This document shows, piece by piece, positions 53,800 through 64,000 of a stretch of DNA of 64,000 bases. How positions within the stretch are numbered: position 1 is the first letter of the stretch; each line of letters starts with the position of its first letter. The DNA is from Mugil cephalus. Its lineage: Eukaryota > Chordata > Actinopteri > Mugiliformes > Mugilidae. A model generated the notes under the pieces. That model searched no databases. It was not told the DNA's origin and worked only from the letters and a program-made list of their open reading frames with translations. The stretch is taken from NCBI RefSeq assembly GCF_022458985.1, contig NC_061776.1:4324088-4388087 (forward strand), in the 5' to 3' direction. The translations under genes were made by a program, and so were the position numbers.

Positions 53800-55990
53800 G
53801 CACGTGTTCTCCATCTTGTCGGCCTCTTGCTCTGTGGCTCTGAGAAGTAATGAGGCCTTGTGAAGCTTTGAACCCTTTTGAACCATTGTATTGAACACTG
53901 GTTCAACCTGAAGATTCTTTCATTGAGCACATGGGTGACATCTGCTGGTTGTTTTATCTACTAGTTGGATTTATAGTTACAAATCCCTAATGACACACTG
54001 GGCTGAGCTAATATTTGCAGAGTTCAGTGAAGCAATACTGCATTCTCTTCCAGAAGCTTCTAAAGGTCAACACCTGAATAATGATACAAACTGAAATTTG
54101 GTTATTGGTATACCTGTGGAAGCCATCATGGGGTGTGTTTCAGATAAGCGCAGTGCAGTCAGACTTCAAGTGGCGCACAGCTGCATCAGCAACAATTTGC
54201 TGGATTGCAAAAGGCGAGTGTTTTGAACCTTGGATGCAGCAAATCTGAAAGAGAACTGATGCTTGTACTCCCAATCAATCAATCAAAAAACGTTTTATTG
54301 TCACTAGCACAAGTACCAGCGAAATTAGCCATCACCCCGTCCATACATATACAAAACATACATACATTTTGACAAAATGGGGGGTAGACAGGACAGGAAG
54401 AAAGGGATGGTAAATAGAGATGCAGAGTCATGTGAGGAGAGGGGAGGATGTGGGGGTACGGGGAGGTGATTGCATATCTGTCCATATATGTGTGTCTGTG
54501 TAGGCCTGGAGAGTCACCTGGAGGCCTGGAGAGTCCAGCTCCCCCGAACCCAGGCTTCTCGTCAAAAAAATTGTGTCAATAGCGTTGAGAGACCAGTTTA
54601 TCAATTCCATGATTTTGTAGTTTGGAGAGCAGTGTGGAGAGATTTTTGAACCTGACACTCTTTGCTCTTGAGGGAGCTCAAATGTGGCAGTTTGAAATGG
54701 TGAAACCATTGTTACACACTAGAGTGTTGCTTCATATTTGGTGCAAGTCAATAGAAATTTGTGGTCGGAGCTGTTGTCACTGCATCCCTCTGCTCATACA
54801 AGCTCATACAGCATCTCATAAGTACTGTTCCAACCAGTCTCGAACCTCCATTTTGACACTGGGTCCCATTTGCACCTTCATCTGCTGCAATCTTTCCTTT
54901 GCTGTGGTACTGTGGTACTTGTTTAAACAAAGTGATCACCTTCCTTGCTCTTAACCTCATGTCATCATGGCCAGGAGTGCGTCAGTCACAAAGTATCTCA
55001 CCTTATCTTTTATTGCCCATTTCTCCATTAGCTCCCGTTCAATTCCAGAAATATTCTCTGCTGTGTGAGACTTTGTGAAAGGTCGTAACCCCCGAAGGGT
55101 GGTGGAGAGTTTACTCTCACTGACATAATGGCATGTCACAGCAAGATATGCATCCATGTTCATGGAGGTCCACATATCGCCCGTGAGGCTTTTCTTCTAC
55201 ATGTAGCTTCTACACCATGGCCTTAACAGCCTGTCTAGAGGGGAGATCGTATGTAGGGTCAAGTTTAGCCACCAATGCACAGTATCCAGAATCAGACACC
55301 ACAATGAAAGGAGAGTCTTTCACAATGAAGTCAACAAGTGCTTCATCAAGCTCTTGCTTCCTGGCCCCTAAAATAGAAATGAAGATAATATTTACATTAA
55401 GAGCTTTCCATGGAAACATATTAGGCTAACAGGGAAAAGATATGTTACCTGAAGGACACGTCATCCTGGTAGCATTACCAGGTTGACGGTATTCATGTTT
55501 GGCTCAGTAGTGCCTCAGCACTGATGATGTGTCGTTATTATACATCAGCTGCTGAGGACAGAGCAAACACTGAACACATGAAATCACAGATTTTGATTTA
55601 TTTTTCTTGTGTTTATTTGTAAACGTTATTGTTTGTTAGACTAAAAAATATGCCTTGGCTGTTTAATGTACCTTATTTAGTCGCACCAATTCAAAATGTT
55701 CCCACACTTGAGAACATTTCCTCGATGACTCCATAGCGAGGAAGTCCAAAAGGCAATCAGACAACTCCGTCCAAAAAGACAATCCAACAAGTTTGGACTC
55801 TGGCAATGTTTTAAAGCCCATAGAATCAGTCAGCTGATTCAGTCTGAATGAAGCAGTGAAGTGGTTTGAACGTCATCAGTCACCTGTTTTTTCCTGATTT
55901 GAAGCAAGCTTTGGCACAGTGCTTCAGAGAAATATCCTGTCGAGTTTGATACGTGCTTCAGAGCCTCTGTGTCAGATGGAACATCACGAG
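53800..55990 (-). mobile_element. hAT-family DNA transposon remnant (ZBED-type transposase)
   Basis: On the minus strand, broken pieces of a hAT transposase appear in order: KQELDEALVDFIVKDSPFIV and LVAKLDPTYDLPSR (55,400-55,220); MDAYLAVTCHYV, KSHTAENISGI, KWAIKDKVRYFVTD (55,160-54,970); RKVITLFK and SLYEQRDAV (54,950-54,770). Short frames and stops show that it is inactive. Flanking parts at 53,815-53,960 and 55,850-55,985 (gcttcagag, gtgcttcagagcc) resemble the outer parts of such elements. Nested inside, at 54,270-54,350, is a LINE-tail-like piece (ttttattgtcactagcacaa). Confidence 0.7.
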
Positions 55991-56560
55991 CTCTAATCAC
56001 CTCACGTCCTCCCTCTCACTGTCACCTGTGCAGGTAATGTGGCAGCCTTTTTTTGCTTCCATTAGAAGCACACATTATGTACGAGATTAAAAAAGCTGAA
56101 CTGCTATCATCTGGTTGTTGTTTGAAATGCCAGTGTGACACATGAACGACTGTTGTTTATTATATGACGTAACACAACCATCACAAACACTTGCATATAA
56201 AGGGTTAAAAGTCAGAAATGAATCAAACCTTTGGCATTTGTGAATAGTATTAATATAAAAAGTATAACAAGTATTAATATATGCCATTTTTTGAGGGTGT
56301 TTTTGAAGAGGACAGTTTTGTACTTCAATGGTAACAATGTAACAATTTGGATTACATAGTGTACAAATTGAGTGTTATGGGATTTAAGTTTGAAATATTA
56401 AATTTACTATAAAAAAATACACATCTTATATTAATATGAGAGCAAAAAGCAGAATTACCATTAAGAGATCAAAAACAAATAATAAATGAAAAGAACACTT
56501 GTCCTTATCTTGACATCAGGGTTAAAGATTAGTTAAAGAAGGATTAAGTCACAGTTTATA
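55991..56560. other. Intergenic stretch before T5
   Basis: AT-rich, non-coding. From about 56,540 the shared TRIM 5' flank begins. Confidence 0.5.
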
Positions 56561-56629
56561 AAATGTAATAATACTTGAGTGGCATGTTTGTCTGTTTCTG
56601 CTTTGAAACAAAAGCAGAAACAAAAGACT

Positions 56630-56853
56630 CATCGGAGTCTGAACACCCTCATTCTACTTCCTGCTCTCAGACACAGCAGCTCCACTCTGTCCGCGTACTT
56701 CCTGGTTCCCTCCCCTTTAGATCTGTATAACAAGTGGAGAAGTGTAAGAGCTGACTGGCCCCATTCACTGTACAAACACATGACTTTTAGATCAGAGCTC
56801 AGAATAGTTTCACTTCTAACAAAGAAACTCAGATTCACTAACACGGAGCAGAG
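56630..56853 (+). promoter_or_regulatory. Conserved 5' flank of TRIM T5 with IRF-like motif
   Basis: Matches the T2 flank base for base over long runs. At 56,806-56,817 agtttcacttct is, on the other strand, AGAAGTGAAACT, which fits the IRF core GAANNGAAA. Promoter role is inferred. Confidence 0.45.
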
Positions 56854-58518
56854 ATGGCGCAGAAAGGAGTTGAACTGGATCAAAAAACCTTTTCTTGTTC
56901 CGTCTGTCTGGATCTTCTGAAGGATCCGGTGGCTATTCCCTGTGGACACAGCTACTGCATGAACTGTATTGAAAACCACTTTGATGAGGAGGACAAGAAG
57001 AAAATTCACAGGTGTCCTGAATGCAGACAACTCTTCCCATCGAGGCCTGTCCTGGTGAAAAACACCATGTTGGCAGTTTTAGTGGAGCAGCTGAAGAAGA
57101 CTGGACTCCAAGCTGCTCCTGATGATCACTGCTATGCTGGACCTGAAGATGTGGCCTGTGATTTCTGCACTGGAAGAAAACTGAAAGCCTTCAAGTCCTG
57201 TTTATTCTGTCTGGCATCTTACTGTGAGAAACACCTTGAACCGCACTATAAGTCACCTACATTTAAACAACACAAGCTGGTGGATCCCTCCAAGAAGCTC
57301 CAGGAGAACATCTGCTCTCGTCATGATGAGGTGATGAAGATGTTCTGTCGTACTGATCAGCAGAGTATCTGTTATCTCTGCTCTGTGGAGGAACATAAAG
57401 GCCACGACACAGTCTCAGCTGCAGCAGAAAGGACTGAGAGGCAGAGAGAGGTGGAGGTGAGACGACAAAACATCCAGCAGATGATCCAGGACAAAGAGAA
57501 AGATGTGAAGCTGCTTCAACAGGAGCTGAAGGCCATCGCTCACTCTGCTGATAAAACAGTGAAGGACAGTCAGGAGATTTCCAGACAGCTTATCCGTCTC
57601 CTCCAGGAAAGAAGTTCTGATGTGGAGCAGCAGGTCAGATCCCAGCAGGAAACTGAAGAGGGTCGAGTCAAAGAGTTTCAGAAGAAGCTAGAGCAGGAGA
57701 TCACTGAGCTGAAGAGGGAAGACGCTGAGCTGAAGCAGCTCTCAGACATAGAGGATCACAACCAGTTTCTACACAACCACCCCTCACTGTCACCACTCAG
57801 TCAATCTACACACTCATCCAGCATCAATATCTGTCCTCTGAGGAATGTTGAGGATGTGACAGTAGCTGTGACAGAGCTCAGAAAGAAACTACAGGACATT
57901 CTGAGAGAGGCATGGACAAACATCTCACTGACAGTGGCTGAAGTGGACGTTTTACTGCCACAACCAGAGCCAAAGACCAGAGATAAATTCTTAAATTATT
58001 CATGTGAAATCACACTGGATCCAAACACAGTACACAGAAATCTGGTACTGTCTGAGGGAAAGAAAAAAGTAACATTTTTTAATCAAAAAAAGAGATATTC
58101 AGATCATCCAGAGAGATTTACTGATTGTCGTCAGGTCCTGAGTAGAGAGAGTCTGACTAGACGTTGTTACTGGGAGGTGGAGTGGAGTGTAGGTGGAGTT
58201 GGTGTAGCAGTCACATACAAGAATATCAGCAGAGCAGGAAATAAAAGTGGATTTGGATGTAGTGATAAATCTTGGACATTAGACTGTTCCCTGGACAGTT
58301 ATACATTTTGGCACAACAATATCCAAACTCCCATCTCAGCTCGTCCTTCCTCCAGAGTAGGAGTGTACCTGGATCACAGAGCAGGTATTCTGTCCTTCTA
58401 CAGCGTCTCTGAAACCATGACTCTCCTCCACAGAGTCCAGACCACATTCACTCAGCCGCTCTATGCTGGACTCTGGATTGGTTTTGGAACTTCTGCCGAG
58501 TTCATTAAACTCAAGTAG
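56854..58518 (+). CDS. TRIM E3 ubiquitin ligase T5, intact
   Basis: Intronless, 554 residues from MAQKGVELDQKTF. RING, B-box1, B-box2, coiled coil and PRY-SPRY are all complete; it ends SAEFIKLK. RING to coiled coil is nearly identical to T3 and T6 at the DNA level. The PRY-SPRY is distinct (TFFNQKKRYSDHPE, WSVGGVGVAVTYKNI, SGFGCSDKSWTLDC). In the coiled coil, SQEISRQLIRLLQ replaces SQEMFTEMIRLLQ. The 3' UTR-like region (58,519-59,130) matches T2. Family role: RING ubiquitin ligase with SPRY target recognition. Confidence 0.93.
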   Translation: MAQKGVELDQKTFSCSVCLDLLKDPVAIPCGHSYCMNCIENHFDEEDKKKIHRCPECRQLFPSRPVLVKNTMLAVLVEQLKKTGLQAAPDDHCYAGPEDVACDFCTGRKLKAFKSCLFCLASYCEKHLEPHYKSPTFKQHKLVDPSKKLQENICSRHDEVMKMFCRTDQQSICYLCSVEEHKGHDTVSAAAERTERQREVEVRRQNIQQMIQDKEKDVKLLQQELKAIAHSADKTVKDSQEISRQLIRLLQERSSDVEQQVRSQQETEEGRVKEFQKKLEQEITELKREDAELKQLSDIEDHNQFLHNHPSLSPLSQSTHSSSINICPLRNVEDVTVAVTELRKKLQDILREAWTNISLTVAEVDVLLPQPEPKTRDKFLNYSCEITLDPNTVHRNLVLSEGKKKVTFFNQKKRYSDHPERFTDCRQVLSRESLTRRCYWEVEWSVGGVGVAVTYKNISRAGNKSGFGCSDKSWTLDCSLDSYTFWHNNIQTPISARPSSRVGVYLDHRAGILSFYSVSETMTLLHRVQTTFTQPLYAGLWIGFGTSAEFIKLK

Positions 58519-59559
58519 ACAGAGGTAACTTCAGGACCAGAGAGTTAAATCCTGTGTTTCTCTTCATCAACTTGTTTTCTCTCCATGTTTGTTGCTGAAT
58601 GATCATTGTTGTGGTGTTTCTGCTCAGAGATCAGTTGTCAGTCAAACATCATGGCTGCTACCTTGACATGTTTAATAGTTGTTCTCTGGATGTTTCATCA
58701 CTTTCTTTAGGTGGAGCTCTTTCCTGTGTCTGTTTAGCCGTGGAGGATATCACTGCTCATGATGACTTTTATTTCTATGACAATCTAAAGTGTCATCGTT
58801 GTTGATCAGTTTGTACAGAAAGAAGTCTATGACTACATTTCCGTTCATTGGTTTGGTTGTTGTTGTTGTTAACTTGCAGTAGAGATTTGTAGAAATTCAC
58901 TTTTATAAAACTGGATTCATCATGGTCACTACTGATCACATGGATTGTTTTTTTTTTTGTTTGTTCTTTCCCATAACTGTGATTCTTGGTGAAGCAAATT
59001 GATTTTTTATCCTGGTTAATGTTTGAACAAACTGAAGGTTTGAATATTGAATAAAGTGTTTTCCCTAAGAGGAAATAAATATTGACTTCTGTCTTCATTC
59101 CAGGATCTCCCTAGAATCTGAGAGAGAACTGACTGTGGCCTCTAATACTAAATGCTGTTTTCTAACCTCATCACTGAGTCAAGTGGTAAATGGTCCAGTT
59201 AAAGCTGCAGTAAACATTCATTGACCACCAGAGGGCAGAAATGTGCTAACCTTCAACTCACTGCATCTTGCACACAGTAAGATGAACACGTGGGCTCTTT
59301 CTGACTAACTGAAGAATATTAGAAGGAGTTCTTTTTGTTTTGGATTAGTCTGTTCAGGCTGCTTCGGCTTTCCACTTCAAATGTTTGGTAGATACATAAC
59401 CTGCTATGACCTATATATGTAATCTGTCTCCAGGAAACCTTTCAAACCTTTTCAATTACAGCAAACAAATGGATGCAAACCCTGTCACCTTTGCTCAGAT
59501 AAGAATGTGTTTTCTTCCACATAACTTGGTGAAAGAAGGTGAACATGTGAGATCTTCTA

Positions 59560-59960
59560 CATGTCTTCAACATGAGCCTGCAGATGGCCCCTTTGATGTG
59601 GAAGACATCGTGCCTAGTTCCTGTGCCGAAAATGCCACGCCCCGATGGCTCAAAGGAAAACAGACCTGTGACACTGACCTCCCACATCATGAAGACCCTG
59701 GAGAGACCCATCTTGGAGCATTTCTGACCTGTAGTCAAACCAAATTTGTGCTTTAAACACCATCTGTCTGGCTCTACTGCGTGACAAGTTGGCAATGATG
59801 CAGGTGGACTCCCCACGTGGATTATTGACTACCTGACTGGCAGACCACAGTATGTGCGCCTGCAACGCTGTGTGTTGGTCCCTTAAAACCTCCAAATCTG
59901 ACAAAACGATGTGTTCAGTATGGACCCAGCAGACATTGTTCCATTCGATGAGGCTGCAGA
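59560..59960 (+). mobile_element. LINE reverse-transcriptase fragment (Rex1/CR1-like)
   Basis: Reads VPKMPRPDGSKENRPVTLTS, then HIMKTLERPILEHF and, in another frame, WIIDYLTGRPQYVRLQRCV, the RT1-RT3 order of Rex1/CR1-type LINEs. Several frame changes; dead. Confidence 0.7.
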
Positions 59961-60129
59961 CAAAAGGCGAGTCGTTTTATATTACAAATAATACAAAGTC
60001 TGTTACACAGATGGGGAGGTTTGACCCTCATGGGTGCCATGGAGGCAGGCCTGCTGACCGGCAGCTTCTGACAGTCTGGTCTTCTAATCATCTGTTCCAA
60101 TTCCTCAGCATCCTGGTCACTGGTCAGCT

Positions 60130-60690
60130 AGCCCCAGGACTGTGAGGGTGACCACCACTCCAGTCCCTGCCTCTGCTCCTGTCTCTGCCGTGAGGGCGGC
60201 CCCCACTCCAGCTCCTTTGTCTAACTCGAGGGTGACTACAGCTCCAATAACCACCGCTCTGACTCTGGTCTCCATGACAAGGGTGATCCCAGCTACGACT
60301 CCTGTCTCCACCACGAGGATGAGCACCACTCCGGCTCCTGTCTCCGCTCCTGTTCCCACCATAAGGGTGGCCACTGGCTCTGCTCCAGTCCCCTCAGCGC
60401 AGGTGCCTGCCCCCCTGGTCGTCTCAGCACCATTGCCTGCTCACCGGGTCATCTTAGTGCCAGTCCCGGCTCACGTCTCTGTTCCCAATCCGGCTTCTCC
60501 TGCCCACATCTGAACTTCCAAGCTGGCTGCACCTGTTCCCGACTGTCTTACAGAGCAGCCCGCCATGCCTTCTCGGCCTCCCGGTCGTCCTCCAGAGCGG
60601 ACCGCCACATCTTTTCGGCCTCCCAGTCACCCTCCGGAGCGGCCTGCTACATCTTTTCAGCTTCCCGGTCGCGCTTGAGAACTGTAGAGA
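60130..60690 (+). repeat. GC-rich degenerate minisatellite
   Basis: Units of roughly 40-50 bases with ccactccggctcctgtctc and atgagggtgacc marks, then a different repeated part (cttctcggcctcccggtcgt, ccagagcgg) at 60,560-60,680. It is open in one frame as a Thr/Pro/Ala/Val-rich peptide (60,142-60,513), but also on the other strand, as expected for a GC-rich repeat. It is probably part of a retroelement of unknown type. Confidence 0.6.
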
Positions 60691-60769
60691 TTCCCTGGAC
60701 TTCGTTCATTCGTTTGTTTGACCCCTGATTATTTTGTAACACAATTCTGGATACATAAGACAGCAAGTG

Positions 60770-61130
60770 AAGAGCGGTTCATTAGTAACTGTGTTTGATT
60801 TGAGCCAATAAAACACCAAAAATATCCAAAATAGAAAAGTTTGTGAAAAAGTATGATACAACAACCAATCTGTGATTTAATTACTATTCCAAATATACAC
60901 AATCACAAACACAAAAGGCCACAAACGTCAGAATACTCTAATATTTTTCAAAACGTTTGACTCTTAAGAAGTCACTGAAGATGAATCAGTGCTGAGACTG
61001 AACTCAAGAAAGCTCAGTGAAAGTCTTAAATATTTAACACCACTGCACTCAATGTCTCTTAAACATTTGCAAAAAATTTTCCTTGTCAGCAAACACATTT
61101 GTCTGGCATCTTACTGTGAGAAACACTTTT
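60770..61130 (+). pseudogene. TRIM T4-type 5' flank relic with B-box scrap
   Basis: 60,940-61,080 resembles the T4 upstream region (aagtcactgaag, aactcaagaaagctcagtga versus the T4 sequence near 49,760-49,800). It is followed at 61,101 by gtctggcatcttactgtgag aaacac (CLASYCEKH of B-box1), then unrelated sequence. The RING is missing. Confidence 0.65.
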
Positions 61131-62150
61131 GGCAATTATGTGGCAAAGTGTTTTGCCACATAATTAATGGAACACAAAGGATCTTCTTTAATGACAGCCT
61201 TTCACACACAGGACATTTATCAAGTGGAATCCCGCAAGGCTTATCACTTGGGCCTTTGCTCTTTTCCATATTTAAAAATGATCTCCCACTTGCCTGTAGT
61301 AAATCTTGAATGGTAATTTATGCAGACGATTTAACACTTTATATACCAGCATCCACAGTGGAGGAAATCACCCCTGTCCTCAATAAAGAGCTGCAAACTG
61401 TATTTGAATGGATCACCGACAACAAACTTGTTCTTAACATTTCTAAGACCAAGAGCAATCTTTTTGGGTCAAAACACTTTCTAAGCTCCAGCCCTTGGAT
61501 GGAATCAATCCTCAAAGTTACTGCTGCTGAGCAAGTACAGGAAACTAAACTGCTGGGTGTAACCATAGATGGGAATTTGTCACGATCAAGGTGTATAGAC
61601 CTACCGGTGCAAAAGATGGGACATTTCCATAATAAAGAGATGCTCTCCCTTTCTAATAATACTATTGACTCCAATAGTCCTGCAGATTTTTGGTACCATC
61701 ACAATTAGATTATTGTGTAATGGTGTGGTCTATAACAACAAAAATCAATTTAGGGAAGCTACAGCGTTCTCAGAATATACCAAGTTGTGCTGCCTTTGGT
61801 TGTACAATAGAATCTAACATTAATGACATACATGGAAAGCTCAATTAGCTTAAAGTTGATAAAAGGTTAAAAGAATTTCTACTTTCATTTGGAAAACACT
61901 GTATAAGCAACTGACACTGAACGTTGATACTCACTCATATCCCACTACACATGCAATTAGTGGTAAATGTGCAATTCCAAGAGCCAAAACAAAGTTCAAA
62001 CAAAAAGCAGTGCTCTACAAAGCTACAGTAGAATGGAACTCTCTCTCCCCAGTCACAGATCTAAGACCCACAGAAAGGAAGAATAGTTTATGTATAACAC
62101 ATCAGCTAATGGGGATCCCATTAATAAAACTAAGATAACCTTATCCACTG
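61131..62150 (+). mobile_element. LINE reverse-transcriptase remnant (L2/Rex-like)
   Basis: SSGIPQGLSLGPLLFSIF, then VIYADDLTLYIPASTVEE with the YADD catalytic box (61,315-61,332), LVLNISKTKSNLFG, VQETKLLGVTIDGNLS, and in broken frames to about 62,090 (typical LINE C-terminal text). It has stops and shifts, so it is inactive. Confidence 0.8.
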
Positions 62151-62860
62151 GGATCACACTGTTTTTCCTTGTTATGGACTAGAGTGTGTTGCCAGGAAGA
62201 TGGATATCTGGAATACCGTACTTAGACTTGTTAACTAATAAAAGGAAACTGAAATGTATTTGAGAAAGACTTAGGAAAATACGGAACCACATCAGGAGCT
62301 AATTACTTCATGACTGAATGAATAAATATATGAAAATGGGGAGTAGCATTTAACACAGGCTTCATAGTTTTCAGTTTGTCTTCCTGTTTTATTTTGTAAT
62401 GTGTTGTTCCTGTGTATATCACTCTGTTTCACTTCCTGCCCATCAGTCTTTGTGTATATAGTCTCGTCTCTTCCTCTGTCTTTGTCAGTTCGTTCACCAC
62501 CTGTTTTCCATCTTGTTACTCGTCTGTGTTTCCAACATCACTGTAAATCATCTGGTGCCTCCTTACCTCAAGTGTAATTTTTTCATCTTTTAGTGTCTTG
62601 GATTCTTCTGGTGACTGTTTTCTTCAGATGGATTATCATTTATTGGACTAATTCTTGGATGAATCTGCGTAAACACAGCAGGGCCTTCTGTGTCTCACGT
62701 CTTGTAAGTTTTAATAATGTCTACTTTTTAGTTACACATCATGCAACAGTGTCTTTGTTTCTTACATATGGATCCTCTTTTGAACTACACTCTAACATTA
62801 GACTCCATTGTCAATAAGGAAACAAACATTAATTCACATTGTTGCTTGTTGTCTTGGAAA
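62151..62860. other. Intergenic stretch before T6
   Basis: Non-coding. No protein recognised in the small frames at 62,593-62,986. Confidence 0.5.
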
Positions 62861-63085
62861 GAATCAAAGCCTGATAAACCACATTCCTCTACATCCACTG
62901 TGTCCACATATTTATATGTTGTCTCTCCTTCAGATCTGCAAGTTGACGATGGGTGTGATCAGCCTGTGGTGAAGTGGAAGAGCTGAAAGGCCCCATTCAC
63001 TGTATAAACACTTGATTTTAAATCACAGCTTAAACTCTTTTAGAAAAGAAAAATCTTGTCTGAGTCACTGACACTGAGAGCAGAG
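62861..63085 (+). promoter_or_regulatory. 5' flank of TRIM T6
   Basis: Diverged form of the shared TRIM flank (aagcctgataaaccacattc, tgtgtccacatatttat, gccccattcactgtataaac), ending in tcactgacactgagagcag before the ATG as in T2 and T4. Confidence 0.45.
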
Positions 63086-64000
63086 ATGGCGCAGAAAGGA
63101 GTTGAACTGGATCGAGAAACCTTTTCCTGTTCCATCTGTCTGGATCTACTGAAGGATCCGGTGACTATTCCCTGTGGACACAGCTACTGCATGAACTGTA
63201 TTAAAAGGCACTTTGATGAAGAGGACAAGAAGAAAATCCACAGCTGTCCTGAGTGCAGAGAACTCTTCCCATTGAGGCCTGTCCTGGTGAAAAACACCAT
63301 GTTAGCAGTTTTAGTGGAGCAGCTGAAGAAGACTGGACTCCAAGCTGCTCCTGCTGATCACTGCTATGCTGGACCTGAAGATGTGGCATGTGATGTCTGC
63401 ACTGAAAGAAAACTGAAAGCCTTCAAGTCCTGTTTATTCTGTCTGGCATCTTACTGTGAGAAACACCTTGAACCTCACTATAAGTCACCTACATTTAAAC
63501 AACACAAGCTGGTGGATCCCTCCAAGAAGCTCCAGGAGAACATCTGCTCTCGTCATGATGAGGTGATGAAGATGTTCTGTCGTACTGATCAGCAGAGTAT
63601 CTGTTATCTCTGCTCTGTGGATGAACATAAAGGCCACCACACAGTCTCAGCTGCAGCAGAAAGGACTGAGAGGCAGAGAGAGGTGGAGGTGAGACGACAA
63701 AACATCCAGCAGATGATCCAGGACAAAGAGAATGATGTGAAGCTGCTTCAACAGGAGCTGAAGACCATCACTCACTCTGCTGATAAAACAGTGAAGGACA
63801 GTCAGGAGATGTTCACTGACATGATTCGTCTCCTCCAAAAAAGAAGCTCTGATGTGGAGCAGCAGGTCAGATCCCAGCAGGAAACTGAAGAGAGTCGAGT
63901 CAAAGAGGTTAAAGAGAAGCTGCAGCAGGAGATCACTGAGCTGAAGAGGGAAGACGCTGAGCTGAAGCAGCTCTCAAACACAGAGGATCACAACCAGTTT
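63086..64000 (+). CDS. TRIM E3 ubiquitin ligase T6, 5' part (continues past the window)
   Basis: Open for 305 codons from MAQKGVELDRETFSCSIC to HNQF at the window edge. RING, B-box1, B-box2 and most of the coiled coil are complete. Small differences from paralogues: CRELFPLRP after RING, DVCTERK in B-box1, HKGHHTV at the end of B-box2, KEVKEKLQQE in the coiled coil. The PRY-SPRY would lie outside the window. Nothing in the visible part is broken. Same direction as T1-T5. Confidence 0.9.
   Translation, partial: MAQKGVELDRETFSCSICLDLLKDPVTIPCGHSYCMNCIKRHFDEEDKKKIHSCPECRELFPLRPVLVKNTMLAVLVEQLKKTGLQAAPADHCYAGPEDVACDVCTERKLKAFKSCLFCLASYCEKHLEPHYKSPTFKQHKLVDPSKKLQENICSRHDEVMKMFCRTDQQSICYLCSVDEHKGHHTVSAAAERTERQREVEVRRQNIQQMIQDKENDVKLLQQELKTITHSADKTVKDSQEMFTDMIRLLQKRSSDVEQQVRSQQETEESRVKEVKEKLQQEITELKREDAELKQLSNTEDHNQF

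Noticed and set aside
60142-60513. Thr/Pro/Ala-rich protein
   Set aside because: The DNA is a minisatellite open on both strands; no start context or neighbouring exon supports a gene.

Overview
The window is nuclear DNA from a teleost fish, most likely a percomorph. The evidence is vertebrate C2H2 zinc-finger exons with the teleost-type acidic hinge, intronless TRIM16-like/finTRIM-type E3 ligase genes, and typical fish interspersed repeats (Tc1/Sleeping Beauty-like, hAT, Rex/L2-type LINEs). The species cannot be named. There is no sign of a bacterial, plasmid or viral genome.

Left half (about 1-36,000): a cluster of seven related C2H2 zinc-finger loci, called A to G here. Order and strand are A(+), B(-), C(+), D(+), E(+), F(+), G(-). 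Each locus is built from the same parts: a conserved ETS-like promoter block (most loci), a short exon 1 with a phase-1 donor, a long intron, in most loci a short extra exon ending in a stop (exon 2a), a large last exon with an acidic hinge and 7-12 zinc fingers (exon 2b), and a 3' flank. In B, C, D, E and F that flank carries a remnant of one Sleeping Beauty-like Tc1 element. The units arose by tandem duplication. They differ in length of the SUMO-motif-like hinge, finger number, integrity of exon 1 and later transposon insertions. Only C keeps the full ancestral-looking exon 1. D has gained a new in-frame start through an insertion in exon 1. E has lost its last finger by frameshift. B has lost its normal splice acceptor but has an in-phase substitute. 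G has a hybrid 2a/2b exon.

Right half (about 36,000-64,000): a same-strand cluster of intronless TRIM genes (RING, B-box1, B-box2, coiled coil, PRY-SPRY). T3, T4 and T5 are intact. T6 is intact but cut by the window end. T2 has lost both B-boxes and has a nonsense codon before PRY-SPRY. T1 is a fragment. At least three smaller TRIM shards also occur. Between the TRIM genes lie Tc1, hAT and LINE remnants, an old Ty3/gypsy-type reverse-transcriptase fossil, a 125-140 bp tandem repeat and a GC-rich Thr/Pro/Ala-type minisatellite.

By family knowledge, zinc-finger clusters of this type supply sequence-specific DNA binding, possibly SUMO-dependent repression. Fish TRIM clusters supply ubiquitin ligases often tied to antiviral defence. 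Both are fast-evolving birth-and-death families, and the window shows that process directly: pseudogenes, mosaics, recurrent breakpoints and a start codon that lies in inserted DNA. No coordinated system joining the two halves is proven by the sequence.
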